Origin: Parapristionchus giblindavisi
Taxonomy: Eukaryota > Nematoda > Chromadorea > Rhabditida > Diplogasteridae
Length of the DNA: 64,000 bases
Direction: 5' to 3'
NCBI GenBank assembly: GCA_943737045.1
Contig: CALSFV010000326.1
Span: forward strand, 124,001 to 188,000
Of this stretch, positions 30,196 through 42,289 are shown in pieces (the first letter of the stretch is position 1; the number at the start of each line of letters is the position of its first letter). The position numbers were made by a program, and so were the translations under genes. The notes beneath the pieces were generated by a model that was given only the letters and a program-made list of their open reading frames with translations, made no database searches and was not told the DNA's origin.

Positions 30196-31440
30196 ATATA
30201 GTGGGTCGATTTTCGAAATATGTTTGACCAATTTGGAAAATTCGTTATTTTTCACGTCATTTTTAGCTTCCTTTCTCATCCATTGGCTTAAAATGGGCCT
30301 TAAATAATAGGGTATTTGAGCATCTCTGAGCTTGCCTAATTTACCTGTGAGGTATAATTTTGAAATAAATCACTGTGAACGCTGTTTTGTGAAACTGGTA
30401 TACGGTAGGATTTTCTACAGTATCCCACTTTTGCAGCCTGATCTTTGCCAAGATCCAAACGGTGCAAATTCGCTATAGGAAGTCAAGTAATGCTATGCGC
30501 ATTCGCTGTAAGAAGTCAGGTAATGCTAGATATATCCATTATTAAACGAAAAAAAGCTCGATGGCAGCAGTTTTACAGTAAGATTCTACAGCACAAAGTG
30601 ATTACGTCTATATTGTAGAACGCAAAAATCCATACTTACATTGTTGTTTCACGAAAAAAATTGTAGACTCCCATGCTGAAAATATGGCCTGTAAAGTGGT
30701 CTTGAAAAAAAAGTTGTCGAAACCTTGGCATGTTTATACTCATTTTAAAGTACTCGTCGAGTGCATCATTTTTTATGTTGGTCTTATTCTATGAAAGTCG
30801 TTTGTTCTCAAGATACAAACAATCTAAATGATTAGGATCCAGTAAATCTTAATTCATGTATTTCTCTTGTACATGAGTTTCAGAAAGAACGTTCAACATG
30901 AAACTTGTTCTACTCGACGAGCTCTTCAATATGAGTACAAACATGAGGGGTTTTAAAAACAAAAATATTTTCGGGTCATCTTCAGGTCCATTTTTCTCAA
31001 AATAGGTACCTTTCAATTTTTTAAATTTTTTCACTCATTCGACGCGGATTTTTTTGCTCTATAAGATGAGGCAAAAATTGGACTGCACTTTTTTGTTTTA
31101 AAATTTTAATTAAATTTAGAATGTTCTGAGAAGCTTAAAAAATCAGTTTACGATCGGATCTCCGGACCGTCGTATAGCCAGTTTTTCTTGTCTAGTCATA
31201 CTTATAATTAATCGACACTAACATTAGACCTAGGTCGCTCCATTTATTTTTTGTGAAAATCGAGTTTTCAAATTTCGAAAACCCGCAACATTTATGTTTC
31301 ATGGTCCGAGCCCAAATGAATACCCATTTTGTGATGGGGGCCCATGGGGGTATCCATAAAAAAATTTTGGGCCGAATCGGTGAGGTCGATGTCAGGGGTC
31401 ACTGGCTCAACCCTCGAATCTTACTGAGCCGGTGTCTTAA
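30196..31440 (+). mobile_element. Repeat insertion replacing an RRM exon; same family as palindrome segment B
   Basis: 30,305-30,545 matches about 39,120-39,340 (words GAACGCTGTTTTGTGAAACT and TAAGAAGTCAGGTAATGCTA). 30,860-31,440 matches 59,150-59,730 and, inverted, 40,190-40,590 (words CAACATGAAACTTGTTCTAC and TCTTACTGAGCCGGTGTCTTA-like). 30,196-30,210 also shares TATATAGTGGGTC with the MITE at 34,697. The segment lies exactly where the coding phase breaks. Ends and target duplication are not clear. Confidence 0.75.
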
Positions 31441-32287
31441 TAACTTTTTATCTTCTAAAAACATTTTTACCCATAAATTATTTTGAAAAACTAAATGTAA
31501 TTCAATAGATAATATAATTTCATTGCAGACAGAAGCGTCCGGCTGAGAGTGGTCCAAAGGGAGGATCTGGTAAAGGAGGAGGAACTCCCATAAGTTCATC
31601 TAATGCTATTGGTATGATAGTTACAAAAGGATGATTGGATTACGGTATCTTTCGTTGCAGGTACCAAGAGACCTCGTGCTAATAATACTGGTGCTGAGGA
31701 TGACTACGATGTTAGTAGTTGGAAGGAGGTAGAGTCTGTGGATACTGTAGATGATTATCGATTATATGTAGGTCAATGAGCAGAACAGACGTAAAGCTGA
31801 TGCTGATACGAGTGTTCCTCTACTAGTTGCATCAGGTACCGTAATCAAGTGATGAGGAGTACTGCATCATGAACATTATTGATTGATTCTCTTTCAGAAA
31901 TGGCAGATACTCTTATTTGTGGTACATGTCGATACGTGACTTCTGATTTCATTGCTTTCCGTGAGCATAGAAAGAGAACGTGTACTAAACCCTAGGATGG
32001 ATGTGAGTACTGTAACTCTTATGGTGATATGGTAATGATTGATTATTGATTGATATGATTATAGTGGAACCACCAGTTCTGAAGTGTGCATCATGTGGTC
32101 TTCGTTTCTTGACTGCGTGGAAGATGATATTCCATCTCACTGATTTCCATCGAAAGCAACTATTCAAGCCTGATTATGCACCTGTAAGATATTTTCAATT
32201 TTAAATTATATTAAAATTTAATTTGTTTAAACTTTATAGGATTCAGTGGAGAAGGCAAAAGTAGAAGATGAGAGATATCGTAAGATA

Positions 32288-32450
32288 CATACGTGAGCAC
32301 CACTGCCGCTACCGGCAATACACCCGCCGATTTTTGGCACCCGACCCCCCGATTTTACAAAAAAAAAACACAAAATGACGTATAAATGGTCCATTTTTTC
32401 CTTTCGACCCCCAGATTTTCATTTCCAGCGACAATGCCCGCCCACGTATG
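32288..32450 (+). mobile_element. 163 bp MITE inserted in a coding exon
   Basis: The termini are CATACGTG and CACGTATG, flanked by an exact 8 bp duplication GTAAGATA (32,280-32,287 and 32,451-32,458). Removing the element and one repeat restores an open frame (ERYRKIQEERMS). With the element present, plain translation hits TGA within three codons. Splicing from the first GTAAGA to the CCCAG at 32,411-32,414 would stay in frame. The 8 bp duplication suggests a hAT-like or similar transposase. The MITE at 34,697 starts with the same CATAC and also makes an 8 bp duplication. Confidence 0.85.
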
Positions 32451-33020
32451 GTAAGATACAAGAGGAAAGAATGAGTATGTATAAGGCTGAACAGATTAAG
32501 AGATCTGAACAACAACCTTTTGATATTCCTGAAGATGAAAGAGGTACGGTAGATGTGGTATACTGTATCATGACTAATCTATATGAATCGTTAAATAAGT
32601 AATAATAATAATAATATTTTCAGAAGTGACTCGTTCCCCATTGAATGGAGATAATCGTCCATCAACCAATCCTCCCGTTACATCATCAACATCTAATCAA
32701 CAATTTACTGATGATGCTGTTGAGAATACATTCGAAGCTGCTCCTCAAGCTCCACCAGTTGTAAGTTGGATACTGTAGTTGAATCATTATTGATTGATTC
32801 TGTAATTGTTTAGAAATGTGAACCAGTTGAGAAGGTTACAACAGGAGCTGATTATGATGAGGATGAAGAAGATGAAGAGACTGCGCAACCATCAGCTATA
32901 CCCACTCTTGGTTAGATTACTGTATATTGTAATCTATCGTAACCCATTGTTGATTGATCATTACCGTACTACCACCCTCTCATTACTGTAGCTAATAAAC
33001 CCACTCCTGATCTTATATGA

Positions 33021-34627
33021 GCATTGTCAACAAATTATTTTATCCATTTCGTTTTTATATTTGTGTAACAAATTATCTTCGCTTATGAATCGTGCACATT
33101 TGCCTTACGTACGCGTTCACGTACATTTTACATGGACGTGTACGTAAACGAAATGTAACGATAGATTACGTGACGGTGTGAACACGTAAGGCAAATGTAA
33201 CAACTCATTGAAACCCCTCATAATATTTATGCCTTATTTATAAATGCGTGCTTATTTTAAATAATGTACTCTTGCACCCTTAATAAATGACTTTACATTG
33301 GAAAATTGTTTATTTGTATGATGTAGCACATAAAGCCGAAAGGATTGTGTAGTTGTAGAACAATGATATAGATTGTACTTGAAGTTGTCATTGATATCTT
33401 TTCCCTTTGATCTACACCGATGAAATTCACTCATACTTGACATTCATATCCACTTAGACGTTAGGTAACATCTTCCAAATATTATATTGATACAAACAAT
33501 ACCGTTATCGTCATCGGCACTTCTCAGGAAGAGAGTTCGAATTTGCAACGGGCCAAAAACAGAGAAGTCATCTACAGTACAGCCACAGAAATGAAAATGA
33601 AGAGTTGCATGCTGTTTAACTATCACAAAAAAATTACAGTCTAACTCAACAATAGTTCTACGGAACTGAATTGAATAGAGGTTAACTGTCTAGAACCTAA
33701 TACTAGCTAATGGCCGAAACAGTGGATCTTAACCGACAAATTACAATTATGTTTTACTAACACATAACTTTAAAAGTACATTTTAATTATGGTATATCTC
33801 AGAATATAATAGTCCACTCTACGATCAATTCAAATATGCAATGAATATACTGTGCAAGTGATGAAGTTCATATCTGAACTATTGAATGTAATGATGATAT
33901 GGGATGAAAGGAAGCGAATACATGACAAGTAAATAAATGTATATCTTTATTATCTTGTACATTGCGAGTCCTTTCGCTTTTCTTTTCATTGCCCATCATA
34001 ACAACAACTTTTTTCTTACTTTTGAACCGTTTTCTCTTTTACAGTACCCCATTCCTAATTCCTTTCTTTCTAATTCCTTTCTAATTCCGAATTATCGCTT
34101 TTTTACATTTTGTCGCCTAACCAATCGTCTTTATCATATTTGATCTCAAAGCTCAATGCACCTTTATTTTTCATTTTTACCCTTCTTTCGTTGTTTTTTC
34201 CCTTAGATCAGTAATAACTCCCCCCATCACATCTTATATTCTCTTATTCTTATTCTGATCTATTTCTATCTTCCATTGATCTAATTCACAGATATCGTAG
34301 ACTGCATGTTCCCTCTTGACAGACAAGGTCGATTTCACTTCTCTCCCTCTTGAATCTCTCCCTCTCCCTCTCCCTCTTGATTTCAATGATGTGATCATCT
34401 ACTGATAGTTTTCCACTGATTGATCTGATGATTGATCTTTGATCTCTGTCGAAGATATATATAGTTCTACTCACATGCACACTTGCATTGACGAATGCGA
34501 AAACAAGAACAGACGAGTGAAGAGAACAGAGAGTGAACGAGAAATACATCATGATAGCTATCTTAAAGATTACGGTTGATTACGGTAGAAGTCTGCGACG
34601 ACTTACGAGTTGATAGAACATGAACAT
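33021..34627. other. Intergenic DNA with one small hairpin
   Basis: No convincing exons. At about 33,095-33,205 an inverted repeat (CATTTGCCTTACGT and ACGTAAGGCAAATG) encloses repeated CGTACG/TACGTG words, a likely MITE of about 110 bp. A minus-strand frame at 33,444-33,626 looks less repetitive than its neighbours, but no partner exon was found. Confidence 0.5.
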
Positions 34628-34652
34628 AAGAGAGAGAGAGAGAGAGAGAGAA
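34628..34652. repeat. (GA)n microsatellite
   Basis: About 12 GA dinucleotides just before the duplicated GCGACGTTGTCTT block. Confidence 0.85.
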
Positions 34653-34696
34653 AAAGCGACGTTGTCTTATATTCTTCTTATTCTTCTCATTCTAGT

Positions 34697-34878
34697 CATA
34701 CATTTTCGGTGCCCTCACCGAAATATTTTTATATAGTGGGTCAATTTAGAAAAACCGTCATTTTTCGCTTAAATTGTAATCTTTCACATAAAAATGAGCT
34801 TTATATAGTGGGTCGACCCTGAAAATGAGCCATATATAGTGGGTCAATCCTCACACTGTGAGGGTATGAAAATGTATG
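34697..34878. mobile_element. 182 bp MITE with 8 bp target duplication
   Basis: The termini CATACATTTTC...CCCTCAC and GTGAGGGTATGAAAATGTATG-type complement form about 20 bp inverted repeats. They are flanked by ATTCTAGT (34,689-34,696 and 34,879-34,886). The related locus at about 20,555-20,575 lacks the element, giving an empty site. Inside are three TATATAGTGGGTC copies. Same end type and duplication length as the MITE at 32,288. Confidence 0.85.
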
Positions 34879-34901
34879 ATTCTAGTCAATTCCCCATCCC
34901 A

Positions 34902-37495
34902 GATGAACTGAATAGATGATGAGACTACTTTCAATAGAACAGATAGAGAGAGAAGGCAATCGATAATTGAGTCATGATCGATAGTTTGTTCATCATTCAC
35001 TATCAGTTTTACAATTTTAAGAATTTTTATTCATTGATACATCTTTGACTGATTCGCGTTCTAAAATTCAAAGATTAAAAGTCTGCATTTTGAAAAGCTA
35101 ATCGATTAGTAGTCCAAATGAAGTTATACACTTTGCTGAGTTGTATCCATTTCTTTTTATTACTTCACCTTGTGTATCATATTCAATCGTTTCCATCATA
35201 AATTAACAATGAATTGAATGGGTCCAATCATACAGTAACTATGGGACACTTTTTCATTGTCTTATACTTTTGATCCAGGAAAGCAATCAAGCTCATCTTT
35301 TCAGTCAATGTACAGAATTTATCAAGGAATAATACTATGATGTGTTGGTGTAATTAAATTAGTTCACTGATGCGTACTGGATGACTCAATCGAAGTACAC
35401 TTTTTTGAAATTTTTTATTTCTTTAGTGAAATGTCCTGTTCTTCTGAAACACAGTGAGACCACTCTCATCAACTAGGGCTGCGCATGCAACAAAATCCGA
35501 ATGGCTCCGCCTCCGATTTCGAGCTGTAGCTTTGTTGCAATTTTGACCTCCAAAATTTAAAATTCAGCTTCTAGATGTGCTAGCGACCCGTTCTATGCGC
35601 CAAAATGATGCTAGTGATAAGAGATGTTCATGAGATTATGGTAGTCATAGATCATCATTCGCCCTCAGGGCATGAAAATCAATTTTTTCGGAAGGACTGA
35701 TTTTGAGGCCCTACGTTCAGCGGGCAGGTCTTCTAAAATTATGGTTCCCGGGCAAACAGCTTTGCAATGTATCATATATTTATTTCCCCTATTTTGGTTA
35801 AGTTCCGATTCCTTTAAACTCTCTGCTGAGGTCTACTCGGTTGCTGCGAGTAAAGATCAAAATACAAAGATCGGAACTTCTTTGATTTCTGGCCCAGCCC
35901 TCTCGTTCACCCCCCCCCTCCCCATTTCGATCTTCGATCGAATGGAGGGGTCGTCCTCCTCACTGGGAGGACGATGCCCGCGGTGGCGAAAAGCTCCCCG
36001 AGCTCTCCTCAAAATGGGAGAGCTCTGGACTGAACCGGAGAGAAGGAATCGAATGCATTTATAGGGGAATGGTGGTGATATGAAAATGACATTAGATTAG
36101 GATGAGAGAGTATGGGAAAGGAGGAGAAACAACTCTCATTTCATCATTCTATCAATCATGATGCGGTTGATTTTACCACAACCGAGAAAAGGAAAGGTTA
36201 CTACGCGAAATGAATAATGAGTGATGAGGAACGACAAATGACTAGAATTGATCTGTAATATGACTTGGGCCAGAAATCAAAGTGCCCAAAGATCAATGTT
36301 CAGAAATAGTGTAAGAACTTTTGTGAACATCTTTAACACGCATTTGTACTTTGAAACTAAGAGATTTCATCAATAGAGGCCCAGGGGCGAGACCAGTAAC
36401 AGAGAAAGCGCAAGAGCGCTCACCGAGTAGACCTCAGCATAAAGTTTGCTGCGGGTCTGAAAGGAATCGGAACTTAACCAAATTAAGGGATACATTGCAA
36501 AGCTGCCTGCGGAGGAACCATAATTTTAGAAGACAAGCCCTCTGAACGGTATTATCTCAAAATCAGTCCTTCCGAAAAATTTGATTTTCATGCCCTGATG
36601 GCGAACAAAGGGCTATGACTACCATAATGTGGGAATAAACATCGCTTAACATTAGCATCATTTTGGCGCTTAGAACGGGTCGTTAGCACATCTAGAAGCT
36701 GAGTTTTAAATTTTGGAGGTAAATTTTTCAACAAAGCTACAGCTCGAAAACGGAGGCGGAGCCATTCCGGTTTTGTTATATGCGCAGCCATAGTTGATGT
36801 ATCCACTCTCACTGTGTTTCAGAAGAACAGGACATTTCACTAAAGAAATAAAAATTTACAAAAAAGTGTACTTCGATTGAGTCATCCAGTACGCATCAGT
36901 GAACTAATTTAATTACACCAACACATCATAGTATTATTCCTTGATAAATTCTGTACATCGACTCAAAAGATGAGCTTGATTGCTTTCCCGAATAAAAAGA
37001 TATTAAAAAATGAAAAAGTATCCCAAGACTTTTGGCCGATACTGTACGATGAGACCTATTATAAGCGAAATATGTAATAGTTAAACATGCAAATGTACTC
37101 ATAAAATTAGATATTAATGAATCTAAAGTAGTTATTAGTCGTCTGGGACGCAAATGTCTCTGAAGAATGTACAAACTAAGAGATTGAGGAATACGGTACA
37201 TGTACTAGTAAGACCATGATAGTCCAGTGATCTACCTTATTATTGATTGATCAACGCGTGCTCTATGTTATACGGGGTTGTTAAAGTTCTGTTGTGATCA
37301 TCTGCTTTTGTATTTATTCTTTAACTGGTTGTTCTTTTTAGGTTATTCTAATGGAAAAGGTTTCCTGTAAGAAACCGTCGAATAAACAATTCTAAAATAA
37401 TATTCCTTGAAAATTACCAATATTGAAATATATTATGGATAAATCAATATCATAATCTACGATTATAAGATTGATGTGATGATTGTTATGTTATT
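34902..37495. repeat. Mirrored segment, copy 2 (split)
   Basis: Inverted relative to 19,787-20,472. It is interrupted by the 1.8 kb fold-back element at 35,233-37,044 and by about 95 bp of extra sequence at about 37,057-37,150. The pieces are 34,902-35,232 and about 37,150-37,495. Divergence from copy 1 is visible but moderate. Confidence 0.75.
35233..37044. mobile_element. Tc1-like fold-back element, 1.8 kb
   Basis: It starts CAGTAACTATGGGACACTTT and its complement-end starts CAGTATCGGCCAAAAGTCTT, a Tc1-type terminus. It is flanked by TA (35,231-35,232 and 37,045-37,046). Mirrored copy 1 shows the empty TA site. Arms at about 35,278-35,880 and 36,400-36,985 are inverted copies. The 0.5 kb interior has another inverted word pair, TTTGATTTCTGGCCCA at 35,881 and its complement at 36,266. 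No transposase frame; non-autonomous. Confidence 0.8.
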
Positions 37496-37735
37496 GTTAT
37501 ATCCGAAAGGTGTGGTGTAGATAGGACGAAGACATAGTAAGCTAATATAGCTTTATTAGACAGATAGAAGAGAGAGAGGGTCTAGAGAGTGACCACTAGT
37601 CGATGTGAGAGAGGAATGGAATGAATGGATTGACCAGACATTCTTTCTCATAGACAAAGGATGGAAATATTATGTATACATATATAATTAGATATGGAAA
37701 TTAGGAGAAACACTCGCTTATCTTGTCGATAAATC
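37045..37735. other. Left flank of the giant palindrome
   Basis: Contains the distal part of mirrored copy 2 and then about 240 bp of unique GAGAG-rich sequence. No gene seen. The inverted match to the right half of the window begins abruptly at CCGACTTTCATCG (37,736). Confidence 0.6.
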
Positions 37736-38286
37736 CGACTTTCATCGAAATCGGAGACAAAAATTTTTCCTAGTGGCAAGCGTTGCTACACTTTTACCGG
37801 AGACCATAAGGAATGGGGAGGGGGGGGGGGTGAACGAGGGGTCTGGGCCAGAAATCAAAGAAGTTCCGATTAATCAATAGAAAATTGCAAACGGGATCGA
37901 ACCTACGTGATACGAATATTCAATTCTTTATCCTATCAGCACATTAAATGCAGAGGGGGCCCAAACAGGGGGGGGAATCTTCTTATCCCCAAGATTTATC
38001 CTTTCGTCTCTGAGAGAATTCATCTCCGTTCAAGAAAACGTCAGCATATGAAACTTGATTAGAATAGTCAAATAACCCACGAAAACTTGACGTTGCTCGT
38101 CCACTTGGCCTGCTTGACAATACGGATATACCGCTCCTGACTTTCCAAAGTCTACTAGGAGGGGATTCAACTGTTGGTCCTCTTCTCTTGATGGAATAGG
38201 CGAGTGTTGTCGAGATTGGAGAGATAGTAGTCCAACCGACCGAACCGCAGAGAGAAAAGACAGAAGAATACGAATATAAGCGCTGG

Positions 38287-38330
38287 CTGCTAACCACTGA
38301 GAATCCCGGGCTACGCGCTCAAACTCTCGA
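38287..38330. other. Outermost arm segment A, left copy (part)
   Basis: Block A (37,736-38,846) has no recognisable gene. Its 104-codon minus frame (37,983-38,297) and 125-codon plus frame (38,606-38,983) recur in the right arm, but only because the DNA is duplicated. It contains box-B-like GGTTCGATCCC (complement, about 37,893-37,903), the shared word TTTGATTTCTGGCCCA and a C-rich tract. Confidence 0.5.
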
Positions 38331-38993
38331 ATTTATTACAGAACAGCGTGCATCTTCCTATGTACTTGATAATAGCGCTACCAAAACAGTGATGGTCTAT
38401 CAATATTCCAGACCCTTAAAGAAGGGGACCCACGCGTTTTTTCGTGACTAAATTGGCCAGGTAGAACTAAAAATAAAAAGTCTATTTTTCCCAATTTTAC
38501 TATTCGTTTCTCTCTCTTTATGTGTCATACACACTTTCTATCTGTGGTATCTTGATCAGAATGTGACAGCAGGATAATTTCACTTTCGCTTAGAAGTGTT
38601 GGGTTGTGAGAGAGAAATGGGGTCAAGCGAATGGCCTTCTCCCTTTCCTTCCTTTCTTTCAATCCGGCGGGATTGAATGGTTGTATAGTATGCGCACTTA
38701 TTGCATTTTTATATTATATGTGATTAAAAAAAGTATTTATTTATTTCCACTCCAATTGTTGACTCTCACTTTGCATTCTTGGTTTGTAACTATCTCGCTT
38801 GGCTACTTCTGTATCTCTCTTATGCAATATATACTATATTTCCAGGTGAACACATGGATACAACGCTCGTTATCTTCCTCACTTTTGCGGTTCACTCGCA
38901 TGCAAGTATGGCTTAGAGATATTCATCCATGCAACTATAGGCTAAACTACGTAGTACGCACACGAACGATCGAAAACTCATAATGAGTCCCTA

Positions 38994-39638
38994 CCGTCAA
39001 AACGAAAAAAAAGTGAAACATTTGTCAAATAATTTGACAAAATTTGACAAAAGTTCACAAGATTTTGAAAATTTTGAATCATGATATCTAAACGCGGTTA
39101 TTAGTTTTTTAATAGACAACATGGTATTTGAGCATCACTGGGCTTACCTAATTTACCTATGAAGAAAAAAATTTAAATGAATCACTGTGAACGCTGTTTT
39201 GTGAAACTGGTATACGGTATGATTTTCTACAGTATACCCGTTTTGCAGCCTGATCTATAAAATGATCCAAAAACTGCGCATTCGCTGTAAGAAGTCAGGT
39301 AATGCTAGATATATCCATGATTAGACGAAAAAAGCGCGATGGAAGCAATTTCACAATAATTATTTTATCAACGTGCGTATGCACGAAACGAAACACACAC
39401 ACACAATAAGATTCTACAGTATGCTACAGTATACCAATTCTGCTCCACAACGCTCCTGATTATTTTTTTTCACTTTTGTCGTGCTTATCTGGATTTGGCA
39501 AACACATCTACAAAAGAAAATCTGAGATAATACTTCATCAAGATCATGAAAAATGCTAAAAATGGGAATCTTGTGAACTTTTGTCAAATTTTGTCAAATT
39601 ATTTGACAATTGTTTCACTTTTTTTTTCGTTTTGACGG
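38994..39638. mobile_element. MITE B1, left copy (about 645 bp)
   Basis: The ends CCGTCAAAACGAAAAAAAAG and complement form inverted repeats of about 70 bp (TGTCAAATAATTTGACAAAA motifs). They are flanked by TA, consistent with a TA-targeting transposase. The interior has no coding sequence. Confidence 0.8.
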
Positions 39639-39901
39639 TATATCGCTCAAATAGTTTAAATGTGTAGTCTGACAGACGAATGTTGTATAACACACTACAC
39701 AGAGATTAAATTTGCCCATATGCCGTTAGTTGGCGAACGATTTGCCCGTATTCAGGCAAATGTTAGCCTGTATATGGGTAAATCGATGGTTTTTGGGCTA
39801 CCACTTGCCCGAATATGGGCAAATCGTGTACACAAGTACCGTAAGGTGGCAAATCTATTACCCATATTTGGGAAAGTTTGCTCTCAGTGTATCTGAGAAA
39901 A

Positions 39902-40985
39902 TCCACATAGGTGCGGTATCGATGAAAAATGGATTTTCCTGTTTTACATATGATAATTACAGGCTCCATGAGTGAAGTTCACTGGTACTCGGAAATTCCT
40001 TCCAATTGAAAATTCGCTTCAGGGGGTGATCACACAACGATTTGGCGACGTTTCCTAAAAAGTTTATTTCGAATCCAATCGATTCGTGAGTGGGTGCAAT
40101 CGACTCCTTGCCTCATTCTAAGAAACTATTATCAAGGAGAGTTTTTTGATCAACTGTCAACGAAGACTGGAAATGAGAATTTTCGAAAAAAATTTTACAT
40201 TAAGACACCGGCTCAGTAAGATTCGAGGCTTGAGCCACTGACCCCGGACATCGACCTCACCGATTTGGCTCAAAATTTTTTTGTGAATACCCCCATGGCC
40301 CCCTATCACAAAATGGGTATTCATTTGGGCTGGATCCTTGAAACACAGATGTGGCGGGTTCTCGAAATTTGAAAACTCGATTTTCACCAAAAAAAAGTGG
40401 AGCGACCTAGGTCCAATATTAGTGTGGAATAATTACATATATGCCTATGCAACAAAAACTCGCTATTGGACGGTCCGGATATCCGATCGCAAACTGATTT
40501 TTTTACCTCCTCAAAACATTCTAAATTTAATTAAAATTTTAAAACACAAAATGGCAGCCCAATTTTAGCCTCATTTTATAGAGCAAAAAATTTGGATTCG
40601 GACAAGGATTCGAATGCGCCCATTCCCGAATCGATTGGATTAGAAATAAACTTTTTAGAAAACGTCGCCAATCCTCACCACAATTAAATTCAGCAAACAA
40701 AAACGATTCGTGTACAAATTTCACCCTTTTAAAAAATTATGAATTTTAAACTGAAGGTATATGTAGAAGATATTGAGCAAATAAAAAAATTTACCCCACT
40801 CACGAATCGATTGGATTCGAAATAAATTTTTTTGGAACCGTCGCCAAATCGTTGTGTGGTCACCCCCCCCCCCCCTGAAGCGAATTTTCAATTGGAAGGA
40901 AATTCCAAGTACCAGTGAACTTCACTCATGGAGCATGTAATTATCATACATAAAACAGAAAAATCCATTTTTCGTCGATACTAAG
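39902..40985. mobile_element. Fold-back element B2, left copy
   Basis: About 190 bp inverted arms: 39,902-40,085 (ATGGATTTTCCTGTTTTACA, GAATCCAATCGATTCGTGAG) match the complement of about 40,797-40,985. Relative to the right arm copy, about 390 bp is missing near 40,590. A poly-C run at 40,863-40,876 marks the right arm repeat. Confidence 0.75.
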
Positions 40986-42166
40986 AAAAAAAAACAGTTG
41001 TTGAATTCTCGCAGATAGTGTGATATAATTTAATTTCAGCTTAAATTTGAATTTACCGCGCGTTGCTTTTTGCTCGGGAATATTTAAATTTTCAAAATGT
41101 CAAAAGTACGAATTTTGGAAAAAACTATTCAGACACAACCAAAAAATTTGGTTACTCATATTTTAGCCTCCCAAACAGGTAAGAGATCGCTACAGCGATC
41201 GCTACTATATGAGAGGAATCGCCGAGGTTCGACCACCCCCGGCGGTAGAAATTTCGACCCCCTGAAAAATTCAGATTAAGTACTTTGAACGATGCTCTAT
41301 CGAATTGACCGAATTTGCATATCTGCTCTCATTTTCGAGTCACGGTAGGTCAAAGTTGGCAGGTACGATATTTTTTGCGTCAGAAAAATGATCAGAACTC
41401 CGTTCAAAATAATGATAGAAACTTTTTTTAAAAAAGGATCGAAAGAGGAGAATTTGGGCAACATTTCCCAGTTGATGACGTCATTGGTCGACCATGCACC
41501 GGTGCGGGGCGGTCGGTTTTATGAAAAAGTGACGTAACTTTCCTAATCGGAAAAAGTGCACTTTTCTTCTATGCGCGTTTTGTTGCACCCATATGTGTCT
41601 AAAAATGACCCAAGTTTCAGAGGATTTGTGAAATGCAAAAAAAGCGTTGATTTTAGTGACGCGACCTCGGACATGTCAATGGAAAGAACGGCTTATTCCT
41701 TTATCAAGAAGCAGCAAAGGTGCTTAAATGACTCAAAAACATCCGAAAAAACATTACGAGCTCAAAATAGCCATATATGACAGTTATTTGAAGCCCAAAA
41801 TCACCGAGTTCCGAAAAATTTGAAAAAAAACCATATTTTGCTTTTCCACGTGGAAAAAACGTTTCAGTAATGTTAATTAATCTTTATAATATTTCTTATA
41901 ATGTTTTTGAACATTTATGTTTTTGGAAGTGAAGGCCTACCTGCTCTTAGAGCCGAGATATCCGCCATCGAGATTACACGCGCGCGCCCCAACTCCGCGC
42001 GACTGCCCATCATCCGCTCTCTCACTCCCACACGCTCTTTCGTGAACAGACAGGGAGAGAAAAAAGGGAGAAGGGTAACATCTGGCAACTACACGAAATG
42101 GAGATGTTAGAAAACTCTGAGAGAACTACGATAAATAAATAAATAAAATAAGCAAAATCATTCGAG

Positions 42167-42235
42167 GCGTCGAGGTGAAGAGGTACCGTTCTAAAAACAC
42201 AGAGCGGGTTCGAACCCCGGTCCGATCCAAATCTT
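42167..42235 (+). repeat. tRNA-like 3' module in C1 arm
   Basis: GAGGTGAAGAGGTACC then GGGTTCGAACCCCGG resembles a tRNA D region and T arm; the B box is perfect. The mirrored copy lies at about 43,680-43,750 (-). C2 has versions at about 56,395-56,455 (-) and 56,780-56,840 (+). Probably tRNA-derived, not a complete tRNA. Confidence 0.5.
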
Positions 42236-42289
42236 TTGCTGAGTTTTACAGACACAGAAAACGTGTTCCAAGGTATTTTTTCGTGCTAA

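Larger units (their letters stand above)
29338..33020 (+). pseudogene. RRM plus zinc-finger nucleic-acid-binding protein gene, apparently disrupted
   Basis: Exons: 29,338-29,344; 29,401-29,517; 29,564-29,599; 29,727-29,838; 29,931-29,996; 30,044-30,149; 31,529-31,611; 31,661-31,728; 31,772-31,835; 31,898-32,002; 32,065-32,183; 32,240-32,279; 32,415-32,543; 32,624-32,760; 32,814-32,910; 32,992-33,020. The product has a Gly/Pro-rich N-terminus, the first half of an RRM (SRVFIGSIGRGPIVREDVIE), a lysine-rich linker, two Cys/His fingers (LICGTCRYVTSDF; LKCASCGLRFLTAW) and an acidic tail ending PTPDLI. Lesions: the RNP1 half of the RRM is missing and phases clash (0 versus 2) across the 1.38 kb intron filled with repeats. 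Codon TAG occurs in frame at 31,993-31,995. A 163 bp MITE sits in an exon. Other frames are intact, so decay would be recent. The TAG could instead end a short isoform. The exact orthologue is not recognised. Confidence 0.72.

Noticed and set aside
33252..33626. Two adjacent minus-strand frames with non-repetitive composition
   Set aside because: They looked like a secreted-protein exon, but no conserved motif, partner exon or clear splice chain could be found.
37983..38297. 104-codon frame repeated at 62,372-62,686
   Set aside because: Conservation is explained by DNA-level arm duplication; no motif, no splice context, and it overlaps a tRNA-like remnant.
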